In this document: positions 27,252-37,783 of the stretch, one piece after another | Layout: the number at the start of each line of letters is the position of its first letter | Position numbering within the stretch: the first letter of the stretch is position 1 | From: Affinundibacterium macrobrachii | Lineage (GTDB): Bacteria; Pseudomonadota; Gammaproteobacteria; Burkholderiales; Burkholderiaceae_D | DNA: 64,000 bases | Assembly: GCF_014652415.1 (NCBI RefSeq) | Contig: NZ_BMYT01000007.1 | Span: forward strand, 154,263-218,262 | Direction: 5' to 3' | Position numbers and translations under genes: made by a program | Notes under the pieces: generated by a model | Seen by the model: only the letters and a program-made list of their open reading frames with translations | Databases searched by the model: none | What the model was told of the DNA's origin: nothing

Positions 27252-27299
27252 AAAAATAAAGCTGGATAAGGCTGATCGTGATCGGCCATATCCAGCTTT
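27252..27299 (-). terminator. Intrinsic terminator of ilvA
   Basis: An 11-bp outer stem (AAAGCTGGATA with TATCCAGCTTT) encloses an inner near-palindrome, GGC-GATC / GATC-GCC. On the minus strand it is followed by ATTTTTC. It starts 7 bp after the ilvA stop codon and ends 20 bp before the queF start, so queF translation begins just behind it. Confidence 0.85.
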
Positions 27300-27305
27300 G
27301 GTAAC

Positions 27306-28841
27306 TTAACCTAAGAAAAGTTTATAAACCGGATTATTACTTTCGTCCCAATAGCGATAGCCAAGACCATTTAAAAATTCTTTAAATGCCTTCATCTCTT
27401 TTTTCGGTACTTGTAATCCAACCAAGGTACGACCATAGTCGGCACCGTGATTACGGTAATGGAATAAACTGATATTCCAATTCGGCGCCATACTATTTAA
27501 AAAGCGCATCAATGCACCGGGGCGCTCTGGGAACTCAAAGCGATATAGCAATTCATTCTCTGCTAGTTCGCTCTTACCGCCGACTAAATGACGGATATGC
27601 AGTTTGGCTAATTCGTCGTCGGTTAAATCCAAAGTGGGGAAACCATGTTTGACAAAATTCTTTGCAATTTTGCTGGATTCTTCTCGGTTAGCAACTTGAA
27701 CGCCGACAAAAATATGCGCTTCTTTTTTATCGCTAATCCGGTAATTAAATTCAGTCACATTACGTGGGCCTACCAATTCGCAGAAGCGTTTAAAACTGCC
27801 TTGGATTTCTGGGATGGTCACCGCAAATACTGCCTCACGCGCCTCACCAACTTCGGCACGTTCTGCGACAAAGCGCAGACGATCAAAGTTCATATTGGCA
27901 CCGCAAGCGATGGTCACCATGGTTTCATTTTTTAGCGGTTTTTTGTTTGCTTTTGCGCGTTCGATATAAGCTTTGCAGCCAGCTACCGCAAGCGCACCAG
28001 CGGGTTCTAAAATGGAACGCGTATCTTGGAACACATCTTTGATTGCCGCACAGACGGCATCGGTATCGACTAAGATGACTTCATCAACATATTGTTTGGC
28101 TAATCGAAAGGTTTCTTCTCCGACCAATTTGACTGCAGTACCGTCGGAGAATAAACCAACATCGGATAAGGTCACACGCTTACCTGCTTTTAAGCTGCGA
28201 TACATGCCATCGGAATCCACGGTTTGTACACCGATAATTTTGATGTCAGGGCGCACCGCTTTGACATAAGCGGAAACCCCGGCAATCAAACCACCACCAC
28301 CAATAGCGACAAAGATCGCATGAATCGGCCCCGCATGCTGACGCAAAATTTCCATGCCGACCGTGCCTTGCCCCGCGATCACATCAGGATCATCGAATGG
28401 ATGAACGAAAGTGAGTTTGCGTTTTTTTTCTAAGGTTAAAGCATGGTCGTAGGCATCGCTATATGATTCACCATGTAAGACGATCTCGATCGCATCGCCA
28501 CCGTGAGCACGAACTGCATCAATTTTGACTGGCGGTGTGGTAGTCGGCATCACGATCACGGCTTTGCATCCTACCCGTTTCGCACTCAATGCCACGCCTT
28601 GCGCGTGATTGCCAGCTGAGGCACAAATTACGCCGTGCTTGAGTTGGCTTGGCGTTAAGTGGGCAATTTTGTTATAAGCGCCACGTAGTTTGAAACTAAA
28701 CACGCTCTGCATGTCTTCACGTTTAAAGTGAATTTGATTGTCCATACGCTTTGATAGCGTTGGAGCCAATTCAAGTGGAGTTTCAAATGCCACGTCATAG
28801 ACGCGTGCGGTCAGGATTTTTTTCAGATAATCGGTAGCCAT
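27306..28841 (-). CDS. ilvA: Threonine ammonia-lyase, biosynthetic
   Basis: 511 aa, the long form with two C-terminal ACT-like regulatory domains. It deaminates threonine to 2-oxobutyrate, the first step to isoleucine, and is normally inhibited by isoleucine. The PLP lysine is K51 in [10 protein letters not shown]; the phosphate-binding loop reads GGGGLIAG and SAGNHAQG is present. Regulatory segments begin near residue 335 ([14 protein letters not shown]) and 430 ([17 protein letters not shown]). The start at 28841 matches the family; eight extra in-frame codons upstream do not. The 250 bp to the divergent yqaA gene holds only promoter-like AT-rich DNA. Confidence 0.96.
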   Translation of the reverse strand: MATDYLKKILTARVYDVAFETPLELAPTLSKRMDNQIHFKREDMQSVFSFKLRGAYNKIAHLTPSQLKHGVICASAGNHAQGVALSAKRVGCKAVIVMPTTTPPVKIDAVRAHGGDAIEIVLHGESYSDAYDHALTLEKKRKLTFVHPFDDPDVIAGQGTVGMEILRQHAGPIHAIFVAIGGGGLIAGVSAYVKAVRPDIKIIGVQTVDSDGMYRSLKAGKRVTLSDVGLFSDGTAVKLVGEETFRLAKQYVDEVILVDTDAVCAAIKDVFQDTRSILEPAGALAVAGCKAYIERAKANKKPLKNETMVTIACGANMNFDRLRFVAERAEVGEAREAVFAVTIPEIQGSFKRFCELVGPRNVTEFNYRISDKKEAHIFVGVQVANREESSKIAKNFVKHGFPTLDLTDDELAKLHIRHLVGGKSELAENELLYRFEFPERPGALMRFLNSMAPNWNISLFHYRNHGADYGRTLVGLQVPKKEMKAFKEFLNGLGYRYWDESNNPVYKLFLG

Positions 28842-29093
28842 GGATGCAATCTTTTCAAAATACAAAAGTTAAATGCGGACATCATGCAAGTCCCATGGTG
28901 TGTGGGATGGCGTCATTCTGAATGGATAGATTCAGAATCGACCTCGATACCGGCGCGGTGGCGCTGGTTTTGTTTCGTATTTCATGTTGCGGGCACGGGT
29001 AATGCCTAGTGAATACAATGAAATAAGTGCAAAATATTTAAGTCCTGTCTCAAGCATTATAATGTATCCCTTCCTTACCTTTACGAAAAAGCC

Positions 29094-29585
29094 ATGATAG
29101 AAGCGGCTATTGCTTGGTTGTTTAGTGTTTTCGCTATTTCTGAAATTGGTTTGACAGCGGTGTTTGTCATTAGTTTTGTTTCGGCAACTTTATTGCCTAT
29201 GGGATCTGAGCCAGCAGTATTTGCCATGATCAAGGCCAATCCCGAATTGTTTTGGCTGACCATTCTGATTGCGACGACCGGCAACACTTTGGGCGGAATG
29301 CTCAATTATTTCATCGGCTATGAAGCCAAGCAGACTTTTGCCAAAGAGCGCAAAAGTCGCTGGTTCGGCTGGTTGGAACGCTATGGTGCAAAGACGATGC
29401 TATTAGCGTGGCTGCCGGTGATAGGCGACCCGATTTGCGCCTTGGGTGGCTGGCTCAAGCTACCAGCCTGGCCCTGCATGATGTATATGGCAATCGGCAA
29501 ATTGTTGCGTTATCTCACCATGACGTATTTGCTTCTCAGCGTTCCAGATGGATTTTGGCATGGGGTTTCAGCTTGGTTGGGCTGA
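29094..29585 (+). CDS. yqaA: YqaA-type small inner-membrane protein (DedA/SNARE-associated family)
   Basis: 163 aa with three or four hydrophobic segments. It matches the YqaA pattern: FVSATLLPMGSEPAV near the N-terminus, GNTLGGMLNYFIG in the middle, then RYGAKTMLLAWLPVIGDPIC and GKLLRY. DedA-related proteins are now linked to lipid scrambling or flippase functions; YqaA itself is uncharacterised. A TATAAT hexamer at 29058-29063 lies 31 bp before the start codon without a good -35. Single gene, divergent from ilvA. Confidence 0.85.
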   Translation: MIEAAIAWLFSVFAISEIGLTAVFVISFVSATLLPMGSEPAVFAMIKANPELFWLTILIATTGNTLGGMLNYFIGYEAKQTFAKERKSRWFGWLERYGAKTMLLAWLPVIGDPICALGGWLKLPAWPCMMYMAIGKLLRYLTMTYLLLSVPDGFWHGVSAWLG

Positions 29586-29875
29586 GGTCTTTAGGCTACA
29601 GCGCGATTGCAATGTTGTGTTGGAATTAGGTGAGCTACAAATGAAAATCGCATCGGGGGATGTAGCGGATTGCCAGTGTCAAAGCATTTGAAGTGACATG
29701 TAGATTTTGCTTGTCGTTGAAAATATGCGACTTAAATTTAAAGTTAGGTTCTGAGCAAGCAGCTAATTAAGCAAATGCATTGTTTAGTATTCGACTTTTG
29801 ACGTAGGATGCTGAGAGTGTATTTCTTAGCTTGGCAAATGGCTTTGTTGGTCAATTTTAAATTGGAGTCCTAACG

Positions 29876-31327
29876 ATGTATTCCCGTCTTTTTTCTCTGT
29901 CTACTTTGTTGTACGTATTAACTGCGCCGGTTTGTCTAAACAGTGTTGCTGCGCCCGCAGTCCCCGCAGCCGTCGGCAAACAAGGCTTTCATGCGGTACG
30001 CTTGCCAGTTAGCTTTTTTGCGGAAAATCGCGCTCGTTTGCATGCCGAACTGAAAAAAATGGGGCCCGGCACAATCGCTGTGATCAAGTCGATGCCAGAA
30101 CAGCATCGCAATGGCGATAGTACGCACATGTATCGACAAGACTCCGATTTCTACTATTTAACAGGTGTCGAAGAAGCCGAATCCGTGGCGGTATTGGATG
30201 CGGATAGTAATCAAGCCTACACCTTGTATGTACGCAAACGTGATCAACGTCGCGAAGCCTATGATGGCGCGCGACTCGGCGTCGAAGGTGCATTAAAACT
30301 TGGTGCTGACAAAGCAGAAGCCTTCCCTGCGGCGGAAGATAGTTTAAAAAAGCTTGTGAACAAAGCGCAGCGGGTTGTGCTGGTATCCAATTTTGATGAA
30401 GACTTCCGTAGAAAGATGCTCGATTGGATTTACCCACTTGGCAGCGACAATAATCATTCTTCTCATAAGCGTATTTTGGTCGATGGTCGCCACCTCGTTG
30501 CGGAAATGCGTCTTATCAAACAGGCTGCAGAAATCGATATGCTACAACGCGCAGTCGACGTCACCATTGCCGGGCATTTGGCTGCAATGAAAGCGTCTCG
30601 CACTGCGACGAATGAGGGAGAGGTTGCAGGCGGATTTCAAGGCACCGTGCGTAGCTTGGGCGCGCGATTTACTGGCTACGACACGATTGCTGGTGCAGGG
30701 CGAAATAGCTGTGTTCTACATTATTTGACCAATGATCACGATATCGAAACGGGATCATTGATGCTATTAGATGCTGGTGCCGAAGTTGGCTACTATACCG
30801 CCGATGTCACGCGCACATGGCCGGTGTCGGGTCAGTTTTCTAAGGAACAAAAAGCCATCTACGAATTAGTGTTGAAAGCGCAAAATGCGGCGATCGATTT
30901 AGTTAAACCTGGTCGCGTTCATCATGAAGGCTTCGACGCCGCGATGCGGATTTTGAGCGACGGTCTAGTTGATCTCGGCTTACTCAAAGGCGACAAAGAC
31001 AGCGTTTTCAAAAGCGGCGCCTACAGCCGTTTCACCATGCACGGTATTAGCCATTGGATAGGTCTTGATGTGCATGATACTGGCGATTATCAAATGGAAG
31101 CAGGCAAACGTGGAGGTCAGCGTGTTTTGGTACCCGGTATGGCCTTGACGGTCGAGCCTGGCATTTACATTCCCAAAGATGCGAATGATGTAGACGCCAA
31201 ATGGCGCGGCATCGGCGTACGGATCGAAGATGTGATTCTGGTAACGCCGGACGGCAATCGCAACATGAGTGGCAAGTTGCCACGCACGGTAAAAGATGTG
31301 GAAGCGGTGTTGAAGAAGTTAAATTGA
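29876..31327 (+). CDS. Secreted M24B aminopeptidase P (Xaa-Pro aminopeptidase)
   Basis: 483 aa. A signal peptide ends near VAAPA, unlike cytoplasmic PepP. An N-terminal creatinase-like domain carries DSDFYYLTGVEE. The C-terminal pita-bread domain has the dimetal ligands: two Asp in LLDAGAEVGYYTADVTRTWP, His in HGISHWIGLDVHD, Glu in VEPGIYIP and Glu in RIEDVILV. It removes N-terminal residues preceding proline, here probably from periplasmic or imported peptides. GGAGTCC upstream supports the start. The 290-bp gap before it contains no gene; TTGACG near 29797 is a weak -35 candidate. Confidence 0.92.
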   Translation: MYSRLFSLSTLLYVLTAPVCLNSVAAPAVPAAVGKQGFHAVRLPVSFFAENRARLHAELKKMGPGTIAVIKSMPEQHRNGDSTHMYRQDSDFYYLTGVEEAESVAVLDADSNQAYTLYVRKRDQRREAYDGARLGVEGALKLGADKAEAFPAAEDSLKKLVNKAQRVVLVSNFDEDFRRKMLDWIYPLGSDNNHSSHKRILVDGRHLVAEMRLIKQAAEIDMLQRAVDVTIAGHLAAMKASRTATNEGEVAGGFQGTVRSLGARFTGYDTIAGAGRNSCVLHYLTNDHDIETGSLMLLDAGAEVGYYTADVTRTWPVSGQFSKEQKAIYELVLKAQNAAIDLVKPGRVHHEGFDAAMRILSDGLVDLGLLKGDKDSVFKSGAYSRFTMHGISHWIGLDVHDTGDYQMEAGKRGGQRVLVPGMALTVEPGIYIPKDANDVDAKWRGIGVRIEDVILVTPDGNRNMSGKLPRTVKDVEAVLKKLN

Positions 31328-31714
31328 AATTAGTGGGTTAGGCTATCGCATCCTGCCAATAGGATGCGATAGCTTAAAAAGCATACTTCGGTATGTAGAA
31401 AAATGAACTTGATACGTTGCCTTCAGTATCTTGAATTTACTTGATAAATTAGTGTTGGGAAAACTATATTTGCAGGAACTGATGTAGGTGGCTACGATCT
31501 ATTGGTAACTTGTGCTGCAACAATTCAACGTTCAATATCTGGCAAAAGCTACATATTTCATACTAAACATTCAAGGTTTTTGGAGAAATACGGAATTTCC
31601 TCAGGCTTTTTCACAATATATCAAAAGATACCCGCAAAAAAGTAAAGGCTGATCCAGCATGGTGCAGCGCAATAGGCTAGAATGAGTTTTTAATATCCGT
31701 CTAACCATTTGCAG
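31328..31714. other. Intergenic region with a perfect 13-bp stem-loop
   Basis: GCTATCGCATCCT (31342-31354) and AGGATGCGATAGC (31361-31373) form a perfect 13-bp stem with a six-base loop, 14 bp after the aminopeptidase stop codon. It is followed by TTAAAAA, so it lacks a classical T-tract but probably ends or stabilises the transcript. The remaining about 330 bp is AT-rich. TAGAAT at about 31678 could be a -10 box for the next gene. No RNA gene recognised. Confidence 0.55.
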
Positions 31715-34700
31715 ATGAATGCTCCAGCCCACCATTTAGGACTACCACCGCATCACGACAACGATGCTCAAGCTAGTGCAGCGCCAGTGCGTTTGCGCGA
31801 AATTCCTTACAACTACACTTCATTTTCAGACCGTGAAATCGTGATTCGCTTGCTAGGCGAAGACGCATGGCGTTTGCTCGATAGTTTGCGCGGCAAACGC
31901 CAGACTGGTCGATCTGCGCGTATGTTGTACGAAGTTTTGGGTGATATTTGGGTCGTGCGTCGCAATCCTTATTTGCAAGACGATATGCTGGAAAATCCCA
32001 AGCGTCGACAGGCTTTGATTGACGCTTTGAATCATCGTTTGCACGAAGTGGAAAAACGTCGTGTCGCCACCGACACCGTCAATGCCGAAGATGCAGATCG
32101 CAGTAATTCAGTCGAGATTTTGGTGAATGCAGCACGTAAGGCGGTGGCGGATTTTTCTAAGGAATTTCGTGATACTTACGACCTGCGTAAAAAGGCGAGT
32201 AAGTTATTAGCCAAACATACGGCCAAAGACAATATTAAATTTGACGGCTTGAGTCGCGTATCGCACGTGACGGATGCGACCGACTGGCGGGTGGAATATC
32301 CATTTGTCGTATTAACGCCAGATACCGAAGATGAAATGGCGGGTTTAGTCAAATCGTGTATTACGCTCGGTTTGACAATCATCCCACGCGGCGGTGGTAC
32401 GGGTTACACGGGTGGCGCGATTCCTTTGACGCCGATGTCAGCGGTGATTAATACAGAAAAACTTGAACAACTCGGTGCAGTAGAAATGCTGCGTTTACCG
32501 GGTGCGGATCGTGATTACGCTGTTATTTATTCTGGCGCAGGTGTTGTGACTAAGCGCGTGTCAGATGCGGCGGATAAAGCGGGCTTCGTGTTCGCGGTCG
32601 ATCCGACGTCGGCTGAAGCGTCCTGCATAGGCGGCAATGTCGCCATGAATGCCGGTGGTAAGAAGGCGGTGCTGTGGGGAACTGCGCTCGACAATTTAGC
32701 GTCATGGCGCATGGTCGATCCGAATGGCGATTGGTTAGAAGTCACACGTCTTGAGCACAATTTTGGCAAGATCCATGATGTGGAAGTCGCGAAATTCCAA
32801 TTGGAATGGACTCATCCAGGCGAGAAGACGCCATTCAAAACGGAATTATTGCAAATCCCCGGACGCACTTTCCGCAAAGAAGGTTTGGGCAAGGATGTCA
32901 CCGATAAATTCCTCGCTGGTTTGCCGGGTGTACAAAAAGAAGGCTGCGATGGTTTGATCACCTCAGCACGTTGGATTTTGCATCGCATGCCAAAATTTGC
33001 GCGTACGGTTTGTCTGGAGTTTTTTGGGCAAGCGCGTGATGCGATTCCTAGCATCGTTGAGATCAAAGATTATCTTGATGGCGAAACCAAAAAAGGTGGT
33101 GCGATACTCGCGGGCTTGGAGCATTTGGATGAACGCTATTTAAAAGCGGTTGGCTACACCACCAAATCCAAACGTGGTGTCATCCCTAAGATGGCATTGT
33201 TCGGCGATATCGTTGGCGATGATGAAAACGCCGTCGCACAAGCTGCATCCGAAGTGATCCGTATGGCGAACGCCCGCGTCGGAGAAGGCTTCGTTGCGGT
33301 GAGCCCGGAAGCGCGTAAAAAATTCTGGTTAGATCGAGCCAAAACCGCAGCGATTTCTAAGCATACCAATGCGTTTAAGATCAACGAAGACGTGGTGATT
33401 CCGCTCGATCGTATGGGCGAATATACCGACGGCATCGAACGCATCAATATCGAACTCTCGATACAAAATAAACTCGCCTGTATCTCTGCATTAAAAGAGT
33501 TTGTGCTGCGTGGCAACCTCCCTTTGGGTAAAAGCGAGGATGCCGATGGCGATGACATTCCAGCGGCAGAATTGCTCGAAGATCGCGTCTCACAAGCGGA
33601 TCAATTGCTGAGTGATATCGAAGCACGTTGGACCTATTTGTTGACGCAACTCGATCAACCCTTGTGCGATGCGCGTGTGGAGTTGAATAAATTAGGTTTA
33701 GATAAACTCGATTTCGTGTTTGAACAACGTCTGCAAAAGCAGCCAAATGCGCGCTTGTTTGATGTGGTGCAAGACCGCACGGTAAGGATTTCGTGGAAGA
33801 CTGAAGTGCGCGCGCCTTTGCGTCAAATATTTAATGGTGCAGCGTTTAAATTGATCTTGGATGAATGCACGGCGATTCATAAAAAAGTCTTGCGTAGCCG
33901 GGTCTTCGTTGCCTTGCATATGCATGCTGGTGATGGCAACGTCCACACTAATTTGCCTGTTAATTCCGATGATTACGACATGCTGCAAGTGGCGCATCAT
34001 GCGGTCGCTCGCATCATGGTGTTAGCGCGTTCCTTGAATGGTGTGATTTCGGGTGAGCACGGTATCGGTATTACCAAGTTAGAGTTTTTGACCGAAGACG
34101 AGATCAAAGATTTCCGTGCGTATAAATTGCGTATCGATCCAGAAGGGCGCTTCAATAAAGGCAAATTGTTGAACCTGCCTGATTTTGCCGCCGATTTACG
34201 CAATGCCTATACACCTTCGTTTGGCTTGATGGGACACGAGTCTTTAATCATGCAACAAAGCGATATCGGCGCAATTGCGAATAGCGTGAAAGATTGTTTG
34301 CGTTGCGGTAAATGCAAGCCAGTTTGCTCAACGCATGTGCCACGTGCCAATCTCTTGTATTCACCACGTAATAAAATTTTAGCGACGTCTTTGTTGGTTG
34401 AAGCCTTCTTGTACGAGGAGCAAACGCGTCGCGGTATTTCGATTAAACATTGGGATGAATTTTCTGATGTTGCCGATCACTGCACGGTTTGTCATAAGTG
34501 CGTGAATCCTTGTCCAGTCGATATTGACTTCGGCGATGTGTCGATGAATATGCGTAATCTCTTGCGGAAAATGGGACAAAAGAAATTCAATCCCGGCACT
34601 GCGGCATCGATGTTCTTCTTGAATGCGACTGATCCAGCAACTATCAATGCGACGCGTCAAGTGATGATAGGCTGGGGTTATAAAGCTCAGCGCTTTGGGC

Positions 34701-35707
34701 ATGAGTTTTTCAAGAAATTCGCCAAGTCACAAACCAAAACGCCACCGGCGACGGTCGGTAAAGCGCCGATTAAAGAACAGGTGATTCACTTCATCAACAA
34801 AAAAATGCCGGGCAATTTGCCGAAGAAAACGGCACGTGCTTTGCTCGATATTGAAGACGATAAAATCGTACCGATTATCCGTAATCCACAAACCACCACG
34901 GCAGACACGGAAGCAGTGTTTTATTTCCCTGGCTGTGGTTCAGAGCGTTTGTTCTCGCAAGTGGGTTTAGCGACGCAAGCGATGTTGTGGAATGTTGGCG
35001 TACAAACCGTGTTACCGCCGGGTTATCTGTGCTGCGGCTATCCGCAACGTGGGTCTGGGCAGTTTGATAAAGCCGAAAAAATGATGACGGATAATCGCGT
35101 GCTATTCCATCGCATGGCGAATACGCTGAATTATCTCGATATTAAAACAGTCGTTGTGTCTTGCGGCACTTGCTACGATCAACTCGCGACCTATGAATTC
35201 GATAAAATTTTCCCCGGCTGCCGCATCGTCGATATTCACGAATTCTTGATGGAGAAAAACGTCAAGCTAGAAGGTGTCACCGGTACGCGCTACATGTATC
35301 ACGAGCCTTGCCATAATCCTATGAAATTGCAAGAGTCGGGCAAAACCATCAACAGCCTGATTTCGACAGTCGATAATGTGAAGATAGAAAAGAATGAGCG
35401 TTGCTGCGGTGAGTCTGGCACTTTCGCGGTGAGTCGTCCTGATATCTCGACGCAAGTACGCTTCCGTAAAGAAGAAGAGATGATAAAAGGCGCAGATAAA
35501 TTGCGCAACGACGGTTTCAAAGGCGACGTTAAAATTTTGACTTCTTGCCCATCGTGCTTGCAAGGTCTATCACGTTACAACGACGACAGCGGCACCCAAG
35601 CTGATTACATCGTAGTTGAAATGGCGCGCCATATTCTTGGTGAAGACTGGATGCCAGAGTATGTTGCCAAAGCGAACAACGGCGGCATTGAACGCGTCTT
35701 GGTATAA
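31715..35707 (+). CDS. DUF3683-type giant FAD/4Fe-4S oxidoreductase (D-2-hydroxyacid dehydrogenase family)
   Basis: 1330 aa. Order: N-terminal DUF3683 region (about 25-190); FAD-binding type-4 (PCMH) domain with [19 protein letters not shown] (about 225-430); FAD-linked oxidase C-terminal domain with [15 protein letters not shown] and [10 protein letters not shown]; a dicluster 4Fe-4S ferredoxin region ([11 protein letters not shown], then [14 protein letters not shown]); and two CCG cysteine-rich domains ([20 protein letters not shown]). It resembles GlcD fused to GlpC/LldE-like subunits and probably oxidises a D-2-hydroxyacid into the respiratory chain. The substrate is not determined. YdiJ of E. 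coli is a shorter relative. The HIT gene follows after 10 bp. Confidence 0.9.
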   Translation: MNAPAHHLGLPPHHDNDAQASAAPVRLREIPYNYTSFSDREIVIRLLGEDAWRLLDSLRGKRQTGRSARMLYEVLGDIWVVRRNPYLQDDMLENPKRRQALIDALNHRLHEVEKRRVATDTVNAEDADRSNSVEILVNAARKAVADFSKEFRDTYDLRKKASKLLAKHTAKDNIKFDGLSRVSHVTDATDWRVEYPFVVLTPDTEDEMAGLVKSCITLGLTIIPRGGGTGYTGGAIPLTPMSAVINTEKLEQLGAVEMLRLPGADRDYAVIYSGAGVVTKRVSDAADKAGFVFAVDPTSAEASCIGGNVAMNAGGKKAVLWGTALDNLASWRMVDPNGDWLEVTRLEHNFGKIHDVEVAKFQLEWTHPGEKTPFKTELLQIPGRTFRKEGLGKDVTDKFLAGLPGVQKEGCDGLITSARWILHRMPKFARTVCLEFFGQARDAIPSIVEIKDYLDGETKKGGAILAGLEHLDERYLKAVGYTTKSKRGVIPKMALFGDIVGDDENAVAQAASEVIRMANARVGEGFVAVSPEARKKFWLDRAKTAAISKHTNAFKINEDVVIPLDRMGEYTDGIERINIELSIQNKLACISALKEFVLRGNLPLGKSEDADGDDIPAAELLEDRVSQADQLLSDIEARWTYLLTQLDQPLCDARVELNKLGLDKLDFVFEQRLQKQPNARLFDVVQDRTVRISWKTEVRAPLRQIFNGAAFKLILDECTAIHKKVLRSRVFVALHMHAGDGNVHTNLPVNSDDYDMLQVAHHAVARIMVLARSLNGVISGEHGIGITKLEFLTEDEIKDFRAYKLRIDPEGRFNKGKLLNLPDFAADLRNAYTPSFGLMGHESLIMQQSDIGAIANSVKDCLRCGKCKPVCSTHVPRANLLYSPRNKILATSLLVEAFLYEEQTRRGISIKHWDEFSDVADHCTVCHKCVNPCPVDIDFGDVSMNMRNLLRKMGQKKFNPGTAASMFFLNATDPATINATRQVMIGWGYKAQRFGHEFFKKFAKSQTKTPPATVGKAPIKEQVIHFINKKMPGNLPKKTARALLDIEDDKIVPIIRNPQTTTADTEAVFYFPGCGSERLFSQVGLATQAMLWNVGVQTVLPPGYLCCGYPQRGSGQFDKAEKMMTDNRVLFHRMANTLNYLDIKTVVVSCGTCYDQLATYEFDKIFPGCRIVDIHEFLMEKNVKLEGVTGTRYMYHEPCHNPMKLQESGKTINSLISTVDNVKIEKNERCCGESGTFAVSRPDISTQVRFRKEEEMIKGADKLRNDGFKGDVKILTSCPSCLQGLSRYNDDSGTQADYIVVEMARHILGEDWMPEYVAKANNGGIERVLV

Positions 35708-35717
35708 GGTGAGATCC

Positions 35718-36131
35718 ATGCAATGTGAATTATGTGAAGTGAATGGCGGCGAGCTGATCGTCAAGACCGAAAAATTTCGCGTCGTTTTAATCGACGACGC
35801 GAACTACCCCGGATTTTGTCGGGTGATCTGGAACGCGCATGTGAAAGAAATGACAGACTTAGTCGTCCCGGATCGCTCCGCCATGATGCAAGCGGTGTGT
35901 AAAGTCGAACAAGCAATTCGTGATGTGATGCAGCCGCATAAAATCAATTTGGCCAGCTTAGGTAATATGGTGCCGCATCTGCACTGGCACGTGATTCCAC
36001 GCTACCAAGATGATGCGCATTTCCCAAATCCTGTGTGGGCGGCGACGGATAGAACTTCTGCCGAAGTAGAGGCCAAACGAGCTTTGTTACCCGCATTGCG
36101 TGATGTTATACGACGCGAATTTGCGACTTAA
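35718..36131 (+). CDS. HIT-family nucleotide-binding protein
   Basis: 137 aa. The histidine triad reads HLHWHVIPR. An N-terminal CELC motif gives a possible zinc pair, CELCEVNGGELI. HIT proteins hydrolyse or transfer nucleoside phosphoramidates and dinucleotides; the cellular substrate is unknown. The ATG at 35718 has AAGGTGAG nearby and follows the oxidoreductase stop codon by 10 bp, so the two are co-transcribed. A longer in-frame extension overlaps the previous gene and is not used. Confidence 0.9.
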   Translation: MQCELCEVNGGELIVKTEKFRVVLIDDANYPGFCRVIWNAHVKEMTDLVVPDRSAMMQAVCKVEQAIRDVMQPHKINLASLGNMVPHLHWHVIPRYQDDAHFPNPVWAATDRTSAEVEAKRALLPALRDVIRREFAT

Positions 36132-36152
36132 TTAATATTGGAAGAATGTTAG

Positions 36153-36241
36153 CTGTCGCTCCTGCGTAGGCAGGAGCCCAGTGGCGTAGCTTGATCAACG
36201 CAAGAAACTGGATTCCTGCTAAAAGCATGCAGGAATGACAG
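36153..36241. repeat. 89-bp REP-like inverted-repeat element with two hairpins
   Basis: The ends CTGTCGCTCCTGC and GCAGGAATGACAG are inverted repeats (11 of 13 match). Inside each end is a hairpin: CTCCTGC-GTAG-GCAGGAG and ATTCCTGC-loop-GCAGGAAT. The CCAGT / ACTGG segments next to them also pair, so the whole element can fold into one long stem. It resembles the dispersed palindromic elements ending in GGAATGACA common in proteobacterial genomes. Only one copy is seen in this window. Confidence 0.65.
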
Positions 36242-36288
36242 GAATCACGTCCGCGGTCGACTAAAACAATTCCCTATCGAATAAAAAT

Positions 36289-36720
36289 ATGAACCATCTA
36301 CCTCCACCAATCACCCACAAAGTCCATCCCACCGCACTGAATGCCAGAACGGTATCGCGTTTGTTAGAAATCGAATTCGATGACGGCAAGCGTTTTGAGC
36401 TGCCATTTGAACTCATGCGCGTGTATTCGCCCTCTGCTGAAGTGCGCGGACATGGCGAAGGACAAGAGGTTTTACAAATCGGTAAGCGCTTGGTTAGTAT
36501 CACGGGCATAGAGCCAGTCGGCAATTACGCAATTAAGCCAATATTTAATGATGATCACAGTACCGGCATCTTTACCTGGGAATACTTGTATTGGCTAGGC
36601 ACGCATCAATCAGCATTGTGGCAAGACTATTTGGCACGCTTGCTAGCTGCTGGATATGCGGCTGAAACAGGTCGTGACGCGATTCCCGCACCTAAAACTG
36701 GACCGAAATGCGGTTCATAG
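36289..36720 (+). CDS. DUF971 domain protein
   Basis: 143 aa. The whole protein is a DUF971 (gamma-butyrobetaine hydroxylase N-terminal-like) domain. LLEIEFDDGKRFELPFELMRV is the start of the beta fold, and GIFTWEYLYWLG is the conserved C-terminal motif. Related domains appear in Fe-S assembly factors such as ApbC fusions; no function is proven for the stand-alone form. It precedes ubiE here, as commonly in Burkholderiales. Confidence 0.85.
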   Translation: MNHLPPPITHKVHPTALNARTVSRLLEIEFDDGKRFELPFELMRVYSPSAEVRGHGEGQEVLQIGKRLVSITGIEPVGNYAIKPIFNDDHSTGIFTWEYLYWLGTHQSALWQDYLARLLAAGYAAETGRDAIPAPKTGPKCGS

Positions 36721-36891
36721 GTAATTTTTCGAAATTTCTACCGCAGAAATATTGACCTAAGTCCGAGTCGGATTCCCGATTCGGCTCTATAATCCCGCCT
36801 GTCGATTTCTAGTAACGCCGTTTCAGTCTCGTCGACAAGTCTGAAGCTAGGCGTAGAAATCATAATCTTTCATTCTCTGCAGAGTACCAAG

Positions 36892-37650
36892 ATGAGCGAG
36901 CAAGTAAATAAAACGGATGGGACGACTACCCATTTCGGTTACACCACGGTGGCCGAAGAAGAAAAAGTCCATAAAGTAGCGGAAGTTTTTCATTCGGTCG
37001 CTGCCAAATATGATGTGATGAATGACTTAATGTCCGCCGGTTTGCACCGTATTTGGAAAATTTTTACGATTGCGCAAGCGGGTGTGCGTCCAGGATTTAG
37101 AGTTTTGGATATCGCTGGTGGAACTGGTGATTTGGCCAAAGAATTTGTTAAGCAAGCCGGTAAAACGGGGGAAGTTTGGCATACCGATATTAATGAGTCG
37201 ATGTTACGCGTTGGTCGTGATCGTCTCTTGAATAAAGGATTGATTACCCCAACTTTGTTGTGCGATGCAGAGAAGTTACCGTTTCCGGATAATTATTTTG
37301 ATCGCGTCAGCGTCGCATTTGGTTTGCGCAATATGACGCACAAAGATCAGGCTTTGGCTGAAATGCGTCGCGTATTAAAACCGGGTGGAAAATTGCTGGT
37401 GCTGGAATTTTCCAAAGTGCCAGAAGTTCTGCAAAAGCCGTATGACCTGTATTCATTTAAAGTTTTACCGTGGCTGGGGCAAAAGATCGCGAATGATGCG
37501 GATAGTTATCGTTATTTAGCAGAATCGATACGCATGCATCCGGATCAAGAGACGCTCAAGGGCATGATGCAAGAAGCTGGTTTGGAACGCGTGGAATATT
37601 TCAATTTGACCGCGGGTGTGGCGGCGTTACACACAGGGATTAAGCTATAA
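36892..37650 (+). CDS. ubiE: Ubiquinone/menaquinone biosynthesis C-methyltransferase UbiE
   Basis: 252 aa class I SAM methyltransferase. [22 protein letters not shown] is the family entry motif (its YDxMNDxMS core is intact). The SAM loop [13 protein letters not shown] and the signature [14 protein letters not shown] follow, then LEFSKV. It C-methylates 2-polyprenyl-6-methoxy-benzoquinol (and demethylmenaquinol where present). TATAAT at 36788-36793 with a weak -35 may drive it. Length agrees with the family (about 250 aa). Confidence 0.96.
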   Translation: MSEQVNKTDGTTTHFGYTTVAEEEKVHKVAEVFHSVAAKYDVMNDLMSAGLHRIWKIFTIAQAGVRPGFRVLDIAGGTGDLAKEFVKQAGKTGEVWHTDINESMLRVGRDRLLNKGLITPTLLCDAEKLPFPDNYFDRVSVAFGLRNMTHKDQALAEMRRVLKPGGKLLVLEFSKVPEVLQKPYDLYSFKVLPWLGQKIANDADSYRYLAESIRMHPDQETLKGMMQEAGLERVEYFNLTAGVAALHTGIKL

Positions 37651-37783
37651 GCAGTCAATTCTTGGGAGTTGGATGTTTAGAGAATTTGAAGTAATAAGAT
37701 TGCTTGAGCTTAGCTCAGCTAAGCTCATTGCAGTTCATATGAAGGCAGTTTGTATTTTGTTTGCAGTATAAAAGGAGATTTGC

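Noticed and set aside
29797..29825. Sigma-70 promoter for the Xaa-Pro aminopeptidase (TTGACG then ATTTCT at 17 bp)
   Set aside because: The -10 match is too poor to list as a feature.
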